Origin: Pseudoflavonifractor sp. An85
GTDB lineage: Bacteria; Bacillota; Clostridia; Oscillospirales; Oscillospiraceae
Direction: 5' to 3'
Assembly: GCF_002161235.1 (NCBI RefSeq)
Contig: NZ_NFHE01000022.1
Location: 1-41,804, forward strand
Length of the DNA stretch: 41,804 bases
Shown: piece after piece, positions 23,003-31,896 of the stretch
How the letters are laid out: every line of letters starts with the position of its first letter
Position numbering within the stretch: the stretch's first letter is position 1
Program-made: the position numbers and the translations under genes
Notes under the pieces: model-generated
What the model saw: the letters and a program-made list of their open reading frames with translations, nothing else
What the model was told of the DNA's origin: nothing
The model's database searches: none

Positions 23003-23673
23003 GGCGTCTCCTCCAAGCGGTACCCTGCATTTCGGCTGGCTTTGATGGGCACGTTGGCCCCCAGCTGGGTGAGCTTCTTGCGCAGGTAGGAGATGTACAC
23101 CCACACCACGTTCACCTCAGCCTCACTGTCATAGCCCCAGATGCGCTCCAGCATCCTCTGGGGAGAAATGAGCTGGCGAGGATTGGCCATAAGCATCTCC
23201 AGCATCTGAAACTCCTTGTTGGTCAGTCGGCAGCTGCCCGAAGGGGTGGAGAGCTGATAGCTGGTCTGGTCCAACACCAGATTTCCCACCTGGAGCCGGG
23301 TGGTGCTCTGTCCGGTCTGGGTGCGGGTCATGGCCCGAATGCGAGCCAGCAACTCCGCGGTAGCAAAGGGCTTGGCCAGGTAGTCGTTGGCCCCAGCGTC
23401 CAGCCCTTCCACCTTATCCTCCACCTCTCCCAAGGCGGTAAGCAACAGCACCGGCACCCGATTGCCCGCCTGCCGGATACGGCGGAGTACCATCAGGCCA
23501 TCCACCTTGGGCATCATCCGGTCCAAAATCACCCCATCGTAGTTGTTGCTGTCCAAATACTCCAGAGCCTCCGCCCCGTCATACACCACATCCACCGCAT
23601 AGTGGCTGCGCTCCAGCAGCGTCCCCACCGCCCGAGCCAGAGATCGCTCGTCCTCCGCCAACAACAGTCGCAT
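22999..23673 (-). CDS. OmpR-family response regulator
   Basis: A 224-residue DNA-binding regulator. Receiver domain: acidic EDE in LLLAEDERSLA, phospho-Asp in YDGVILDRMMPKVDG, Thr in LLLTALGE and Lys in YLAKPF. The C-terminal winged helix (about 125-220) includes KEFQMLEMLMANPRQL and VWVYISYLRKKL. The start is the ATG giving MRLLLAEDER, with GGAGGG upstream; a longer in-frame start lies before that site. Divergent from the VTC-domain gene, with direct repeats TTACAA (23800, 23811) in the shared promoter region that fit OmpR-type binding. Confidence 0.9.
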   Translation of the reverse strand: MRLLLAEDERSLARAVGTLLERSHYAVDVVYDGAEALEYLDSNNYDGVILDRMMPKVDGLMVLRRIRQAGNRVPVLLLTALGEVEDKVEGLDAGANDYLAKPFATAELLARIRAMTRTQTGQSTTRLQVGNLVLDQTSYQLSTPSGSCRLTNKEFQMLEMLMANPRQLISPQRMLERIWGYDSEAEVNVVWVYISYLRKKLTQLGANVPIKASRNAGYRLEETP

Positions 23674-23763
23674 GGTTTTCCCTCCTGTTTCGTCTATCAC
23701 TTTCTCGCAGTATATCACACCTTTTTCCCCGTGTCCTGGCTGACACGGGGATTTTTCAATTTA

Positions 23764-23816
23764 TTTACAAGTTTTTAAGTTCCATTTATAGTTCCCTTCT
23801 TACAATCTCTTTACAA
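23764..23816 (+). promoter_or_regulatory. Promoter and 11-bp-phased direct repeats before the VTC operon
   Basis: TTTACA (23764-23769) and TATAGT (23787-23792) are 17 nt apart. Downstream, TTACAA recurs at 23800-23805 and 23811-23816, exactly 11 bp apart, the spacing typical of an OmpR-family dimer site. The divergent response regulator could bind here. Confidence 0.6.
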
Positions 23817-23836
23817 TGTGAAAAGGAGGGCAACCC

Positions 23837-24580
23837 ATGGCCATACAATCCGTATTCCAACGCCATGAAATCAAATACCTCATCCACACCCGGCAATACC
23901 ATCAAATTCTCCAGGCTATGGAGGAATACATGGAGCCAGACCCCTATCCCCGCTGCCACATCCGCAACGTTTACTATGATACGTCGGATTATCGCCTCAT
24001 CCGTGCCTCTTTGGAAAAGCCTGTGTATAAAGAGAAGCTGCGCCTGCGCAGTTACGGTCCCATATCCCAAGAGGACACCGTTTTTCTGGAATTGAAAAAG
24101 AAATACCGGTCGGTGGTGTACAAGCGACGCATTTCCCTGCCCCACGCAGACGCGGAGGAGATCATGGCCCGGGGGATTCCCCTGCCCCAGGGCTCCCAAA
24201 TTGCCCGGGAGATAGACTATGTGCGCCGGTTCTATCCCCACCTAGCCCCCGGCATGTACCTCTCCTACCACCGGGAGGCCTGGCGGGAGCGGGACGGCGG
24301 GGAGTTTCGGGTCACCTTTGACCACGACCTGCTGGCGCGTACCCGGGCTTTGACCCTGTCCGTCCCACCTTTTGGCACCGCTCTTCTGGACGAAGATCAG
24401 TACCTTATGGAGGTAAAAGCCCCTGGAGCCATCCCTTTGTGGATGGTGCGCACTCTGTCCCAACTGGGCATCTACAAAACCAGCTTTTCCAAGTATGGCA
24501 TCGCCTATCAACGTCTGATTTTACAACCCAATCAAGGAGGTTTTCCCCATGATATCCAACCTATTCAACGGGTTATTTGA
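23837..24580 (+). CDS. VTC-domain protein (polyphosphate polymerase-like)
   Basis: A 247-residue protein of the VTC family. In fungi this domain makes polyphosphate from ATP inside a tunnel of basic residues. Visible family features are RHEIKYLI at the N-terminus, RNVYYDTSDYRLIRASLEKPVYKEKLRLRSYG, FLELKKKYRSVVYKRRISLP, and the C-terminal LMEVKAPGAIPLWM and KTSFSKYGIAYQ. It is the first gene of an operon with a DUF4956 membrane protein (32-nt overlap) and a beta-helix lipoprotein. AAAAGGAGGG precedes the start. Whether the bacterial protein makes polyphosphate or another product is not established by sequence. Confidence 0.85.
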   Translation: MAIQSVFQRHEIKYLIHTRQYHQILQAMEEYMEPDPYPRCHIRNVYYDTSDYRLIRASLEKPVYKEKLRLRSYGPISQEDTVFLELKKKYRSVVYKRRISLPHADAEEIMARGIPLPQGSQIAREIDYVRRFYPHLAPGMYLSYHREAWRERDGGEFRVTFDHDLLARTRALTLSVPPFGTALLDEDQYLMEVKAPGAIPLWMVRTLSQLGIYKTSFSKYGIAYQRLILQPNQGGFPHDIQPIQRVI

Positions 24581-25241
24581 CACCGCTACCACCCAGGTGC
24601 TCTCCCTCCAGAATTTTCTCCTGTGTGTGGGTGCAGCTCTGCTCTCCGGCCTCATTTTGGCCCTGCTCTATCTGCTGACCTGCCACAGCACCCGAGGTTT
24701 TGTGGCCACCCTGGCCGTTCTCCCCGCTGTGGTATGCGTGGTCATACTGATGGTCAACGGCAACCTGGGTATGGGTGTAGCAGTAGCCGGTACCTTTAAC
24801 TTGGTGCGCTTCCGCTCCGTCCCTGGAACGGCCCGGGAAATCAGCGCCATTTTCCTGGCCATGGGCGCAGGGCTCATTTCCGGCATGGGCTATCTGGCCT
24901 ACTGTCTACTCTTCACCCTGCTGCTGGGCGGGGTGAGCGCCCTGTACGGGCTGCTCCGTCTAGGCAGCGGCAGTCAGCAACTGCGCAAGACTCTCCACAT
25001 CACCATTCCCGAAAACTTGGACTACAACGGGGTGTTTGACGACCTGTTCCAAACCTACACCCGCCAGTGGGAGCTGTGTCAAGTTAAGACCACCAACATG
25101 GGCAGTCTCTACCGTCTGACCTACAACCTGACCTTGCGGGAGACGGGCAACGAAAAAGAGTTTATGGACGCATTGCGCTGCCGCAACGGCAATTTGGAGC
25201 TCTCCCTGTCCCACCAGGAGAGCACCACCCCCCAGATGTAA
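24549..25241 (+). CDS. DUF4956 family membrane protein
   Basis: A 230-residue protein with about four membrane helices in the first 140 residues, including LCVGAALLSGLILALLYLL and FVATLAVLPAVVCVVILMV. The conserved family core MGVAVAGTFNLVRFRSVPGTA follows the second, and a soluble C-terminal domain spans about 145-225. DUF4956 proteins habitually accompany VTC-domain proteins and are thought to work with them at the membrane, but no reaction is known. The gene overlaps the VTC gene by 32 nt, with AAGGAGG upstream of the ATG. Confidence 0.88.
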   Translation: MISNLFNGLFDTATTQVLSLQNFLLCVGAALLSGLILALLYLLTCHSTRGFVATLAVLPAVVCVVILMVNGNLGMGVAVAGTFNLVRFRSVPGTAREISAIFLAMGAGLISGMGYLAYCLLFTLLLGGVSALYGLLRLGSGSQQLRKTLHITIPENLDYNGVFDDLFQTYTRQWELCQVKTTNMGSLYRLTYNLTLRETGNEKEFMDALRCRNGNLELSLSHQESTTPQM

Positions 25242-25251
25242 GGAGGTTACC

Positions 25252-27123
25252 ATGAAAGTTTGGAGTATCTTCCTGTGTATGGCCCTGCTGCTGTCCGGCT
25301 GTACCGCTCAACCATCTCAGAACAGCGTTTCTCCCCAAGCCACCGACACCTCCACCACTGCCACGAAAACCTCCTCAGAGATGTTCTCCGACCGGGACTG
25401 GGACGACAGTTATGACCCCAATTCTCCCACCATCACCTTTGACGGGAACACCATCACCACCACCTCGGACACCGTGGTGGTGGATGGCTCCACGGCCACC
25501 ATCTCCCAGGAGGGCACCTACATCCTCTCCGGCACCCTCACCGACGGCACCCTGCTCATTGACGCCCCGGACACCGCAAAAATCCAGCTGGTGCTGGACG
25601 GCGTGGACCTATACAGCGAAAGTTACGCCTCCATCTATATCCGGGAGGCGGACAAAGTGTTTCTCACCCTGGCCCCAGACAGCGAAAACACCCTGTCCAA
25701 CTCCGGTACTTACACTCAGCAAGACGACCATAACGTGGACGCGCCACTCTTTTGCCGGTCTGATCTGACCTTGAATGGCACCGGTTCCCTCACCGTCACC
25801 TCCCCCGGCGGACATGGCATTGTGTGCAAAGATGAGCTGGTCATCACCGGCGGCACCTATGTCATCACCGCCGCCTGCCACGGCCTATCCGCCAACGACG
25901 GGGTGTGCATCGGGGCCGGCTCTTTTACCATCACCAGCGGAAAAGACGGTATCCAAAGCCAGCACGACGAGGACACCTCTCTGGGCTATGTATACCTGGA
26001 GGCTGGCACCTACACCTTCACCTGTGACGGGGATGGGATCAGCGCCAGCTCCTGGCTGACGGTAGTGGACGGCACCTTCTCCCTCACCTGCGGTGGAGGC
26101 AGTGCCAACGGGGAGACCCATACGGAAAGCTCCATGGGCATGGGCGGCCCCGGCTTTCAAAGCTCCAACACCCAGGATACCACCACAGAAGATACTCCCA
26201 GCTGCAAGGGCCTGAAGGCGGGAACCATCCTCACCCTGGAGGGCGGTACCTTCACCATTGATTCCGCCGATGATTCCATCCACTCCAATGGTGACATAAC
26301 CGTCCAAGCGGGCACCTACCAGCTCAACACAGGAGATGACGGCATCCACGCTGACAACGCCCTGACCATTCAGAACGGGGATATCTCCATTCCCCAGTGC
26401 TATGAGGGACTGGAGGGGCTCACCGTGACGGTAGCTGGAGGACGCATCGCTCTGGTGGCGGATGACGACGGTCTCAACGCCGCAGGAGGCCAGGACCAGA
26501 GTGGTTTTGGTGGTCCCGGCTCCTTTGGACAGGACAATTTCTCCAGTTCTTCTCAGGCCTCGGTCACCATTTCCGGCGGCATCCTGTACGTCCAGGCCGC
26601 CGGAGACGGGCTAGACTCCAACGGCAGTCTGACGGTGAGCGGCGGAGAAGTGTATGTCTGCTGCACCTCCAGCGGCGCGGACTCCGCTCTGGACTGCGAC
26701 GGGGAGGCTGTCATCACCGGCGGCACTCTGGTGGCCGCGGGCCCCAGCCAGATGGCCCAGAGCTTTGGTCCCTCCTCCACCCAAGCCTCTGCCCTGGTGA
26801 CGGTTGGCAATCAGCAGGCCAACACCACCATTACCCTCGCAGACGAGGCCGGAGAGGCTCTGGTCAGCTGGGAGATCCCCGCCTCCTACGCCAGTGTGGT
26901 GGTCAGCTGTCCCGACATGACTGTGGGCAGCAGCTACACCCTCACCGCCGGTGACACCTCCACCACCTTTACTTTGGACAGCCTAGTCTATTCCTCCGGC
27001 GGCTCCGCTGGTCAGCCTGGCGGCAACATGGGCGGTATGGGTGGCCAACGGCCAGGCGGAGATATGGGCGGAGGCCCCGGTGGCACAGCGCCCGAGCTTC
27101 CCTCCAACGACTCCTCCCTTTAA
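25252..27123 (+). CDS. Secreted lipoprotein with Cthe_2159-like carbohydrate-binding beta-helix
   Basis: A 623-residue lipoprotein. The signal peptide ends in the lipobox LLLSGC (Cys about 17). A Thr/Ser-rich linker precedes repetitive right-handed beta-helix strands (about 60-560), with recurring units of the GDGI and ADDDGLNA kind: TSGKDGIQSQHDE, TCDGDGISASS, DSADDSIHSNGD, NTGDDGIHADNA and QAAGDGLDSNG. This matches the carbohydrate-binding domain of Clostridium thermocellum Cthe_2159, which binds polygalacturonate and calcium. The C-terminus is Gly/Met/Pro-rich (PGGNMGGMGG). Third gene of the operon, 10 nt after DUF4956, with AAGGAGG. The local GC-rich, Thr/Gly-rich coding gives many overlapping false frames. 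Confidence 0.85.
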   Translation: MKVWSIFLCMALLLSGCTAQPSQNSVSPQATDTSTTATKTSSEMFSDRDWDDSYDPNSPTITFDGNTITTTSDTVVVDGSTATISQEGTYILSGTLTDGTLLIDAPDTAKIQLVLDGVDLYSESYASIYIREADKVFLTLAPDSENTLSNSGTYTQQDDHNVDAPLFCRSDLTLNGTGSLTVTSPGGHGIVCKDELVITGGTYVITAACHGLSANDGVCIGAGSFTITSGKDGIQSQHDEDTSLGYVYLEAGTYTFTCDGDGISASSWLTVVDGTFSLTCGGGSANGETHTESSMGMGGPGFQSSNTQDTTTEDTPSCKGLKAGTILTLEGGTFTIDSADDSIHSNGDITVQAGTYQLNTGDDGIHADNALTIQNGDISIPQCYEGLEGLTVTVAGGRIALVADDDGLNAAGGQDQSGFGGPGSFGQDNFSSSSQASVTISGGILYVQAAGDGLDSNGSLTVSGGEVYVCCTSSGADSALDCDGEAVITGGTLVAAGPSQMAQSFGPSSTQASALVTVGNQQANTTITLADEAGEALVSWEIPASYASVVVSCPDMTVGSSYTLTAGDTSTTFTLDSLVYSSGGSAGQPGGNMGGMGGQRPGGDMGGGPGGTAPELPSNDSSL

Positions 27124-27135
27124 ATACAATCTTCC

Positions 27136-27169
27136 AACTCCCACCTCCGGTTGCCCGAAGGTGGGAGTT
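27136..27169 (+). terminator. Terminator after the lipoprotein gene
   Basis: AACTCCCACCT (27136-27146) pairs with AGGTGGGAGTT (27159-27169), then TGCGTT. Stem strong, U-tract weak. Confidence 0.7.
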
Positions 27170-27173
27170 TGCG

Positions 27174-27202
27174 TTGCCTTCTCCCCTGTGGTTGTGTATA
27201 AT
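27174..27202 (+). promoter_or_regulatory. Promoter of the cation diffusion facilitator
   Basis: TTGCCT (27174-27179) and TATAAT (27197-27202), 17 nt apart, 38 nt before the TTG start. Confidence 0.7.
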
Positions 27203-27239
27203 GATATGATGCTATTTCTATGATGGGAGGTTTTTCCCC

Positions 27240-28409
27240 TTGTTAGACGTCATCCTTCGTCGATTCATTCCCAATTACACGCAGACCAAAGATCCGGACG
27301 TGCGCCGCCAGTATGGAGTATTTGCCGGTGGCGTGGGCATTGCCCTCAACCTGCTGCTCTTTGCAGGGAAATTGGCCGCCGGTCTACTCACGGGCGCCAT
27401 TTCCGTCACCGCCGATGCCTTTAACAACCTGTCTGATGCCGCCTCCTCCGTGGTCACCCTGGTGGGCTTCCGTCTGGCAGGACAAAAGCCGGATGCCGAC
27501 CATCCCTTTGGCCACGGGCGTATGGAGTACCTGGCGGGACTTCTGGTATCCCTGCTCATCCTGTTGGTGGGTGTGGAATTGGGCAAAAGCTCTCTGGAGA
27601 AAATTCTCCACCCCGAATCCACCCAGCTCACCGCCCTCAGCGGCTGTATTCTGGTGATATCCATTCTGGTCAAGCTGTGGATGGGCTGGTTTAACAGCCA
27701 CCTGGGAGAGCGCATTCAGTCCGAAACCCTCCGGGCCACCGCCACTGACTCCCGCTCCGATGCTCTGGCCACCTCCACCGTGCTGCTGGGCCTGGGCATC
27801 ACCCACGTCACCTCTTTGCAGCTGGATGGCTGGCTGGGCCTGCTGGTGGCGGTGTTCATTCTGAAGGCCGGCTGGTCGGCGGCCAAGGAGACCATTGATC
27901 CCCTGCTGGGTACCACCCCCGACCCGGAGATGGTACAGGAGATTCAAGCCCTCATTTTGGAGCACCACCAGGTGGTAGGTATCCATGATCTCATCATCCA
28001 CGACTACGGCCCCGGCCGACGCATGATGAGCGTTCATGCTGAGGTGTCCGCCCAGGCGGATGTGATGGATGTCCACGACATCATCGACCACATCGAGCGG
28101 GAACTGGGGGAACGGTTCCAGATCGAGGCCGTGATCCACATGGACCCGGTGCAAATCGGCAATCCTCAAGTGGAAGAGCTGCGTAGTCTGGTGGCCCAGT
28201 TGGCCAAGGACATTCACCCTGATTTGTCCATCCATGACTTCCGCATCACCGCAGGCCCCATGTACACCAACCTGATTTTTGATCTGGTCATTCCCTACCA
28301 CGTCACCCTGGCTCCGGAGCAGGTCAAAGCCGATCTCACCCAGGCCCTGGAGAACCGAGACTCCAGCTATCACGCAGTTATCCACATTGACCGCTCTTAT
28401 GTGGGCTGA
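27240..28409 (+). CDS. Cation diffusion facilitator transporter
   Basis: A 389-residue inner-membrane metal/proton antiporter (zinc, iron, manganese or cobalt). Six membrane helices lie in about 25-215, with metal-site motifs DAFNNLSDAASS in helix 2, HPFGHGRMEYLA in the loop and TATDSRSDALAT in helix 5. The cytoplasmic domain (about 220-305) includes IHDLIIHDYGPGRRMMSVHAEV. It is longer than the usual 300 residues, with a second, similar C-terminal domain (DIHPDLSIHDFRITAGP). The start is TTG at 27240, with GGGAGG 9 nt upstream, as no nearby ATG is usable. Metal specificity cannot be read. Confidence 0.9.
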   Translation: MLDVILRRFIPNYTQTKDPDVRRQYGVFAGGVGIALNLLLFAGKLAAGLLTGAISVTADAFNNLSDAASSVVTLVGFRLAGQKPDADHPFGHGRMEYLAGLLVSLLILLVGVELGKSSLEKILHPESTQLTALSGCILVISILVKLWMGWFNSHLGERIQSETLRATATDSRSDALATSTVLLGLGITHVTSLQLDGWLGLLVAVFILKAGWSAAKETIDPLLGTTPDPEMVQEIQALILEHHQVVGIHDLIIHDYGPGRRMMSVHAEVSAQADVMDVHDIIDHIERELGERFQIEAVIHMDPVQIGNPQVEELRSLVAQLAKDIHPDLSIHDFRITAGPMYTNLIFDLVIPYHVTLAPEQVKADLTQALENRDSSYHAVIHIDRSYVG

Positions 28410-28484
28410 ATTTACAAATTCTTCTCCATTTCACCGGAAAATGCGGTATAATACTGGTATCACAAAAAGGAAAGGGTGTTGTTT

Positions 28485-29168
28485 ATGCCCCGTAAGGTAT
28501 TGATTATAGAAGATGACAAAAACATCGCCGACCTCATGCGCCTCTACCTGGAAAAGGAGTCCATGGACTGCCAGGTATCCAACGACGGCCTGGAGGGTCT
28601 GGAGAAATTCCAGCAGTTTCAACCCGATTTGGTGATGCTGGACATCATGCTGCCCGGTATGGACGGCTGGACCATCTGCCGCAAGATCCGGGAGTCCTCC
28701 AAGGTGCCTATCATCATGCTCACCGCCAAGGGCGAGCTGGAGGACAAGGTCAACGGCCTGGAGCTGGGCGCGGACGACTACATCACCAAGCCCTTTGAAA
28801 TGAAAGAGGTGCTGGCCCGAGTTCACGCTGTGCTGCGCCGCTATGGCGAGGAGGAGCAGAAGGAAAAGCGCCTGACCTTTGACAAGCTGGTAATCAACCT
28901 GGACTCCTACGAGCTGTTGGTGGACGGCAAGCGGGTGGACACCCCCCCAAAAGAGCTGGAGCTTCTCTACCACCTGGCCTCTGCCCCCAACCGGGTGTTT
29001 ACGCGCAACCAACTGCTGGACGAGGTGTGGGGCTTCGACTACTTCGGCGACAGCCGCACTGTGGATGTCCACATCAAGCGTCTGCGGGAGAAGCTGGAGG
29101 GTGTCAGCGACAAGTGGAGCCTGAAAACCGTTTGGGGCGTGGGTTACAAGTTTGAGTCTGTGGGTTAA
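28485..29168 (+). CDS. OmpR-family response regulator
   Basis: A 227-residue regulator. The receiver domain has EDD in VLIIEDDKNIA, phospho-Asp in PDLVMLDIMLPGMDG, Thr in IIMLTAKGE and Lys in YITKPFEMKEV. The winged-helix domain (about 130-225) includes PPKELELLYHLASAP and VDVHIKRLREKL. I use the ATG giving MPRKVLII, with AAAGGGTG upstream, not the TTG three codons earlier. A -10-like TATAAT lies at 28447-28452. The cognate kinase follows after 36 nt, and an HtrA-type protease after that, an arrangement seen in WalRK/YycFG-like envelope-stress systems. Confidence 0.92.
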   Translation: MPRKVLIIEDDKNIADLMRLYLEKESMDCQVSNDGLEGLEKFQQFQPDLVMLDIMLPGMDGWTICRKIRESSKVPIIMLTAKGELEDKVNGLELGADDYITKPFEMKEVLARVHAVLRRYGEEEQKEKRLTFDKLVINLDSYELLVDGKRVDTPPKELELLYHLASAPNRVFTRNQLLDEVWGFDYFGDSRTVDVHIKRLREKLEGVSDKWSLKTVWGVGYKFESVG

Positions 29169-29204
29169 CGCCATATACACCAGAGATCAGGAGGTGTCTA
29201 CCCG

Positions 29205-30647
29205 ATGAAATCCATGTATGGACGGCAGTTTGCCACCATGGCTGGCATGGTGCTCTTGTCCTTTTTGATGCTGGGGGCGTCCTTTGCCGCCCTGAGCTAC
29301 CAATACACCCTGCAAGAAAAGCAGGACACCCTGATGCGCAATGCCAAATACATTGCCGACTACACCTCATACGCGGCCAACAAGGCCGCCAGCACCACTG
29401 GCAACGGCAGCACCGTATGGACCACTACCGATTTCCAGCAGTATATTGCCACGGTGGCCCAGGTGGCCGACTCCCACATCATTGTGGCCACCAACGACGG
29501 TACCATCCTCTTTGCCACCGACGGACAGCGGGTGCTGTACAACATGACCTCCCAGAACATGCCTCGGGACATCGTCAACACCGTTATTCAAGACCAGGTC
29601 TATGAGGGAATGACCACCCTGGATGGACTCTATTCCAGTGCTCGGTTCATGGTAGGCCTGCCAATCGCCACGTCCAGCGGCTTCTTACAAGGTCTGGTGT
29701 TCTTCTCCACCAACACCTCGGACATCACCGCCATGTGGCGGGACCTGTCCGCCATCTTCATGGTGGTGGCCTGCGCCGTCATTCTCATCGCCGCCATCCT
29801 CAGTTCGGTGACCAGTATGCACCAATCCAAACCCATGAAGGAGATTGCCGCCGCCGCCCGCCAATTTGGTCTAGGCAAGCTGGATGTGCGGGTGGATGTG
29901 GGCAACCGTCGGGACGAGATCGGAGAACTGGCCGAAGCCTTCAACGCCATGGCGGAATCCCTGTCCAAAAGTGAACAGCGGCGCAGCGAGTTCATCGCCA
30001 ACGTCTCCCACGAGCTGAAAACCCCCATGACCACCATCGCTGGCTTTGCCGACGGCATTTTGGACGGCACCATTCCCCCGGAGAAGGAGCGGGATTACCT
30101 GCGCATCATCTCCTCAGAGACCCGGCGTCTGTCCCGACTGGTGCGGTCCATGCTGGACCTGTCCCGGCTGCAATCGGATGAGCGAGCCGCCCAGCAGCAG
30201 TTTGACCTGGGCGAGACCATGCTGCGCACTCTGGTAAGTCTGGAGGGCAAAATCAATCAGAAACACCTGGAGGTGGACACCCAGGTTCCTGAGGAGCCCG
30301 TCATGGTGTGGGGCGACCAGGACGCCATCACCCAGGTGTGCTACAACCTGCTGGATAACGCCATCAAGTTCTCCCAGGAAGGCGGTACACTATCTCTATC
30401 CATCGTTCCCAAGGGCTCCAAGGCCAATGTGTCCATCAGCAACCAAGGCAAAACCATTCCCCCTGAGGAGCTGGACCTCATCTTCGACCGTTTCCATAAA
30501 GCGGACCACTCCCGCAGTGAAAACCGAGACGGCGTGGGCTTGGGCCTGTATATCGTGAAAACCATTCTCAACAGCCATCGCGAGACCATTTCCTGCACCA
30601 GCCAGGACGGTCTGACCACATTTAGCTTCAGCCTGCCCCGTGCGTGA
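29205..30647 (+). CDS. Sensor histidine kinase with HAMP domain
   Basis: A 480-residue kinase. Helix one is about 10-33, an extracellular sensor domain about 34-175 (rich in Thr/Ser, with HIIVATNDGTILFATDG), and helix two about 178-200. HAMP follows at about 205-255, the phospho-acceptor motif FIANVSHELKTPMTTIAGFADGI near 265, and an ATP domain with VCYNLLDNAIKFS and DGVGLGLYIVKTI. AGGAGGTG precedes the ATG. Its stop lies before the protease gene's own ribosome site. Confidence 0.92.
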   Translation: MKSMYGRQFATMAGMVLLSFLMLGASFAALSYQYTLQEKQDTLMRNAKYIADYTSYAANKAASTTGNGSTVWTTTDFQQYIATVAQVADSHIIVATNDGTILFATDGQRVLYNMTSQNMPRDIVNTVIQDQVYEGMTTLDGLYSSARFMVGLPIATSSGFLQGLVFFSTNTSDITAMWRDLSAIFMVVACAVILIAAILSSVTSMHQSKPMKEIAAAARQFGLGKLDVRVDVGNRRDEIGELAEAFNAMAESLSKSEQRRSEFIANVSHELKTPMTTIAGFADGILDGTIPPEKERDYLRIISSETRRLSRLVRSMLDLSRLQSDERAAQQQFDLGETMLRTLVSLEGKINQKHLEVDTQVPEEPVMVWGDQDAITQVCYNLLDNAIKFSQEGGTLSLSIVPKGSKANVSISNQGKTIPPEELDLIFDRFHKADHSRSENRDGVGLGLYIVKTILNSHRETISCTSQDGLTTFSFSLPRA

Positions 30648-30670
30648 GGCTGATCCAGGAGGCGTTTTTT

Positions 30671-31879
30671 GTGAACCATCTCTCTCACCGCTGGCCCCAG
30701 AGCGAGCCTCGGCCCATTGTCTACCGTTACACCCCAGCGGCCAAAACCCGGCACCCATTGCGGGTTCTGCTGTTCATACTCTTGGCCCTGGTGGCAGCTG
30801 CCGCCCTGATTTTCGGCGGATATTTGGGCATGCTCCAGCTGACCCGCTCTCTCGTGGGCTCCTCCGGGGGCAGCTTTGCTCCCCACCCCTCCTCTCCCAC
30901 AGAGGTCAGCGCCAGTTGGGAGCCCTCTGACCTGCCATGGACCCAGCCGGATGAAAGCGTTTCCATTTCCGTGCAGGATCAGGGCACCGAGGTGCTGACC
31001 AGCAATCAGATTTACAGCCAGGTGCTCCCCTCGGTGGTATGCGTCACGGCCGACCAGGGCAACGGCTCGGCCAGCGTGGGCTCTGGGGTGGTTCTCACTT
31101 CCTCCGGCTACATCGTCACCAACTACCACATCATTGAAGGTGGCGTAGACCTGGAGATCTCCATGCTCTCCACCCAGGACAGCTACGACGCCCAGGTGGT
31201 GGGTTACGACGAGGAGCTGGATTTGGCGGTACTCAAAGTGGACGGGCAAAATCTCACTCCCGCCCAACTGGGCAACTCCGATCAGCTGTCGGTGGGCGAC
31301 CCGGTGTACGCCATCGGCAATCCCATGGGCTACCTCCACGGCACCATGACCGAAGGTATCATCTCCTCCCCCACCCGCACCATCCAGGTGGACGGCAAGG
31401 ACATGGATCTGCTCCAAACCAGCGCCGCCCTCAACTCCGGTAACTCCGGCGGCGCCCTCACCAACCAGTACGGCCAAGTGGTGGGCATTACCACCGCCAA
31501 AATCACCGGCATTGAAAACGACACCGTCATTGAGGGCCTGGGTCTGGTGATTCCCATTCGGGACGCCCTGCCCTTCCTCAACCAGATGATTCACACCGGT
31601 CAGAGCTTCCGTCCCTCCTTGGGCATTCTCTGTCAGGAGGCCAAGTTGGACGACAAGTCCGGTATCTACGTGGTGAGCACCACTCCCGACACCCCGGCGG
31701 CGGATGTGCTGCTGGAGGGGGATTTCATTCTCTCTGCCAACGGCGCTCCGGTCACCTCCCTCTACGCCCTCACTCGAGTGCTCAATGATACCGGTGTGGG
31801 CAACGCTGTGGAGTTGACCGTGCTGCGGGAGGGAGAAACCCAAACTGTCTCCATCACCCTGTACGACCGGATGGGATAA
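30671..31879 (+). CDS. HtrA/DegP-type membrane-anchored serine protease
   Basis: A 402-residue trypsin-like protease (S1C) anchored by one N-terminal helix (about 31-53), with the protease outside the membrane. The catalytic triad is visible: His in IVTNYHIIEGG, Asp in DEELDLAVLKV, Ser in NSGNSGGALTNQ. A PDZ domain (about 300-395) includes LGILCQEAKLDDKSGIYVVSTTPDTPA. The start is GTG at 30671, because AGGAGG lies 8 nt before it; an in-frame GTG at 30644 lies before that site and overlaps the kinase stop. Its position behind the two-component pair suggests regulation by it. Confidence 0.92.
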   Translation: MNHLSHRWPQSEPRPIVYRYTPAAKTRHPLRVLLFILLALVAAAALIFGGYLGMLQLTRSLVGSSGGSFAPHPSSPTEVSASWEPSDLPWTQPDESVSISVQDQGTEVLTSNQIYSQVLPSVVCVTADQGNGSASVGSGVVLTSSGYIVTNYHIIEGGVDLEISMLSTQDSYDAQVVGYDEELDLAVLKVDGQNLTPAQLGNSDQLSVGDPVYAIGNPMGYLHGTMTEGIISSPTRTIQVDGKDMDLLQTSAALNSGNSGGALTNQYGQVVGITTAKITGIENDTVIEGLGLVIPIRDALPFLNQMIHTGQSFRPSLGILCQEAKLDDKSGIYVVSTTPDTPAADVLLEGDFILSANGAPVTSLYALTRVLNDTGVGNAVELTVLREGETQTVSITLYDRMG

Positions 31880-31896
31880 CGCGAGGTGCAACGACC

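Noticed and set aside
30341-31891. 516-codon open frame antisense to the kinase and protease genes
   Set aside because: A shadow of GC-rich coding on the other strand; rich in His/Gly/Val without domain motifs.
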